From Pseudomonas sp. BGr12 (GTDB taxonomy: Bacteria; Pseudomonadota; Gammaproteobacteria; Pseudomonadales; Pseudomonadaceae): a DNA stretch of 64,000 bases. The stretch spans positions 5,941 to 69,940 of the forward strand of contig NZ_JALRNF010000036.1 of NCBI RefSeq assembly GCF_030272895.1, given 5' to 3'. The notes under the pieces were generated by a model, which saw only the letters and a list, made by a program, of their open reading frames with translations, was not told where the DNA came from and made no database searches. Made by a program: the position numbers and the translations under genes. This document shows, piece after piece, positions 63,831 to 64,000 of the stretch; position 1 is the stretch's first letter; the number at the start of each line of letters is the position of its first letter.

Positions 63831-64000
<170 letters not shown>

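Overview
The window is high-GC (roughly 63-65 %) gammaproteobacterial chromosome. It almost certainly comes from a Pseudomonas of the P. putida group. The protein families, the paired REP palindromes of the 'tgtaggagcgggcttgccccgcgat' type and the gene order all fit. From memory, the blocks pcaG-pcaH / metallopeptidase / mcpS / ggt and mmsB-mmsA-LysR / yfiB-N-R / recD-B-C are neighbours in P. putida KT2440; I could not align to confirm this. There is no sign of phage, insertion sequences, tRNA, rRNA or CRISPR. No stretch over 300 bases lacks a gene; the largest gaps are 6818-7116 (299 nt) and 47740-48036 (297 nt). The last 77 bases (63924-64000) are an uninterrupted G run that looks like a sequencing or assembly artefact at a contig end.

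Layout. (1) 1-3 kb: end of a purine permease, trmA, and a phosphodiesterase whose C-terminus runs into a REP element. (2) 3-9.4 kb: a quinate/shikimate module made of an AroE-like dehydrogenase, a TetR regulator, the fused dehydroshikimate dehydratase QuiC, an MFS transporter and a DMT transporter. (3) 9.3-13 kb: a TIM-barrel isomerase, an IclR regulator and a KstD-like flavoprotein. (4) 13-19.4 kb: protocatechuate 3,4-dioxygenase (pcaHG), a zinc metallopeptidase, the McpS-type chemoreceptor and gamma-glutamyltranspeptidase. QuiC makes protocatechuate and PcaHG opens its ring, so the two modules form one route. Similar palindromes precede the aroE-like gene, quiC/MFS and pcaH. (5) 19.4-24.3 kb: LysR, MdaB and YgiN quinone redox genes, then a TauE-like exporter, a LysR and a YeiH-like exporter.

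(6) 24.4-42.5 kb: a large catabolic block. One arm (minus strand) encodes enoyl-CoA hydratase, a PaaH-like 3-hydroxyacyl-CoA dehydrogenase, a thiolase, a large acyl-CoA dehydrogenase and an AraC regulator. It is followed by a second unit: BKACE, SDR, a double carboxymuconolactone-decarboxylase-domain protein, an MFS transporter and a DUF1302/DUF1329 envelope pair. The other arm (plus strand) encodes an IclR regulator, an acyl-CoA dehydrogenase, an acyl-CoA ligase and a small Rieske ferredoxin. Two copies of an IclR-type operator lie between the arms, and a direct repeat suited to AraC lies before BKACE. The substrate is unknown to me; the enzymes describe a CoA-dependent beta-oxidation of an organic or aromatic-derived acid.

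(7) 42.5-48.4 kb: a GlxA-type regulator, an SDR, a DoxX/HvfX-like membrane protein, ohr, and a copper-RiPP (HvfABC/bufferin-like) operon. Its precursor carries four EGKCG motifs and two EF-hands. A cupin follows. (8) 48.5-52.1 kb: valine-catabolic mmsB-mmsA and a LysR regulator. (9) 52.1-54.4 kb: the YfiBNR cyclic-di-GMP system. (10) 54.5-63.8 kb: recC-recB-recD.
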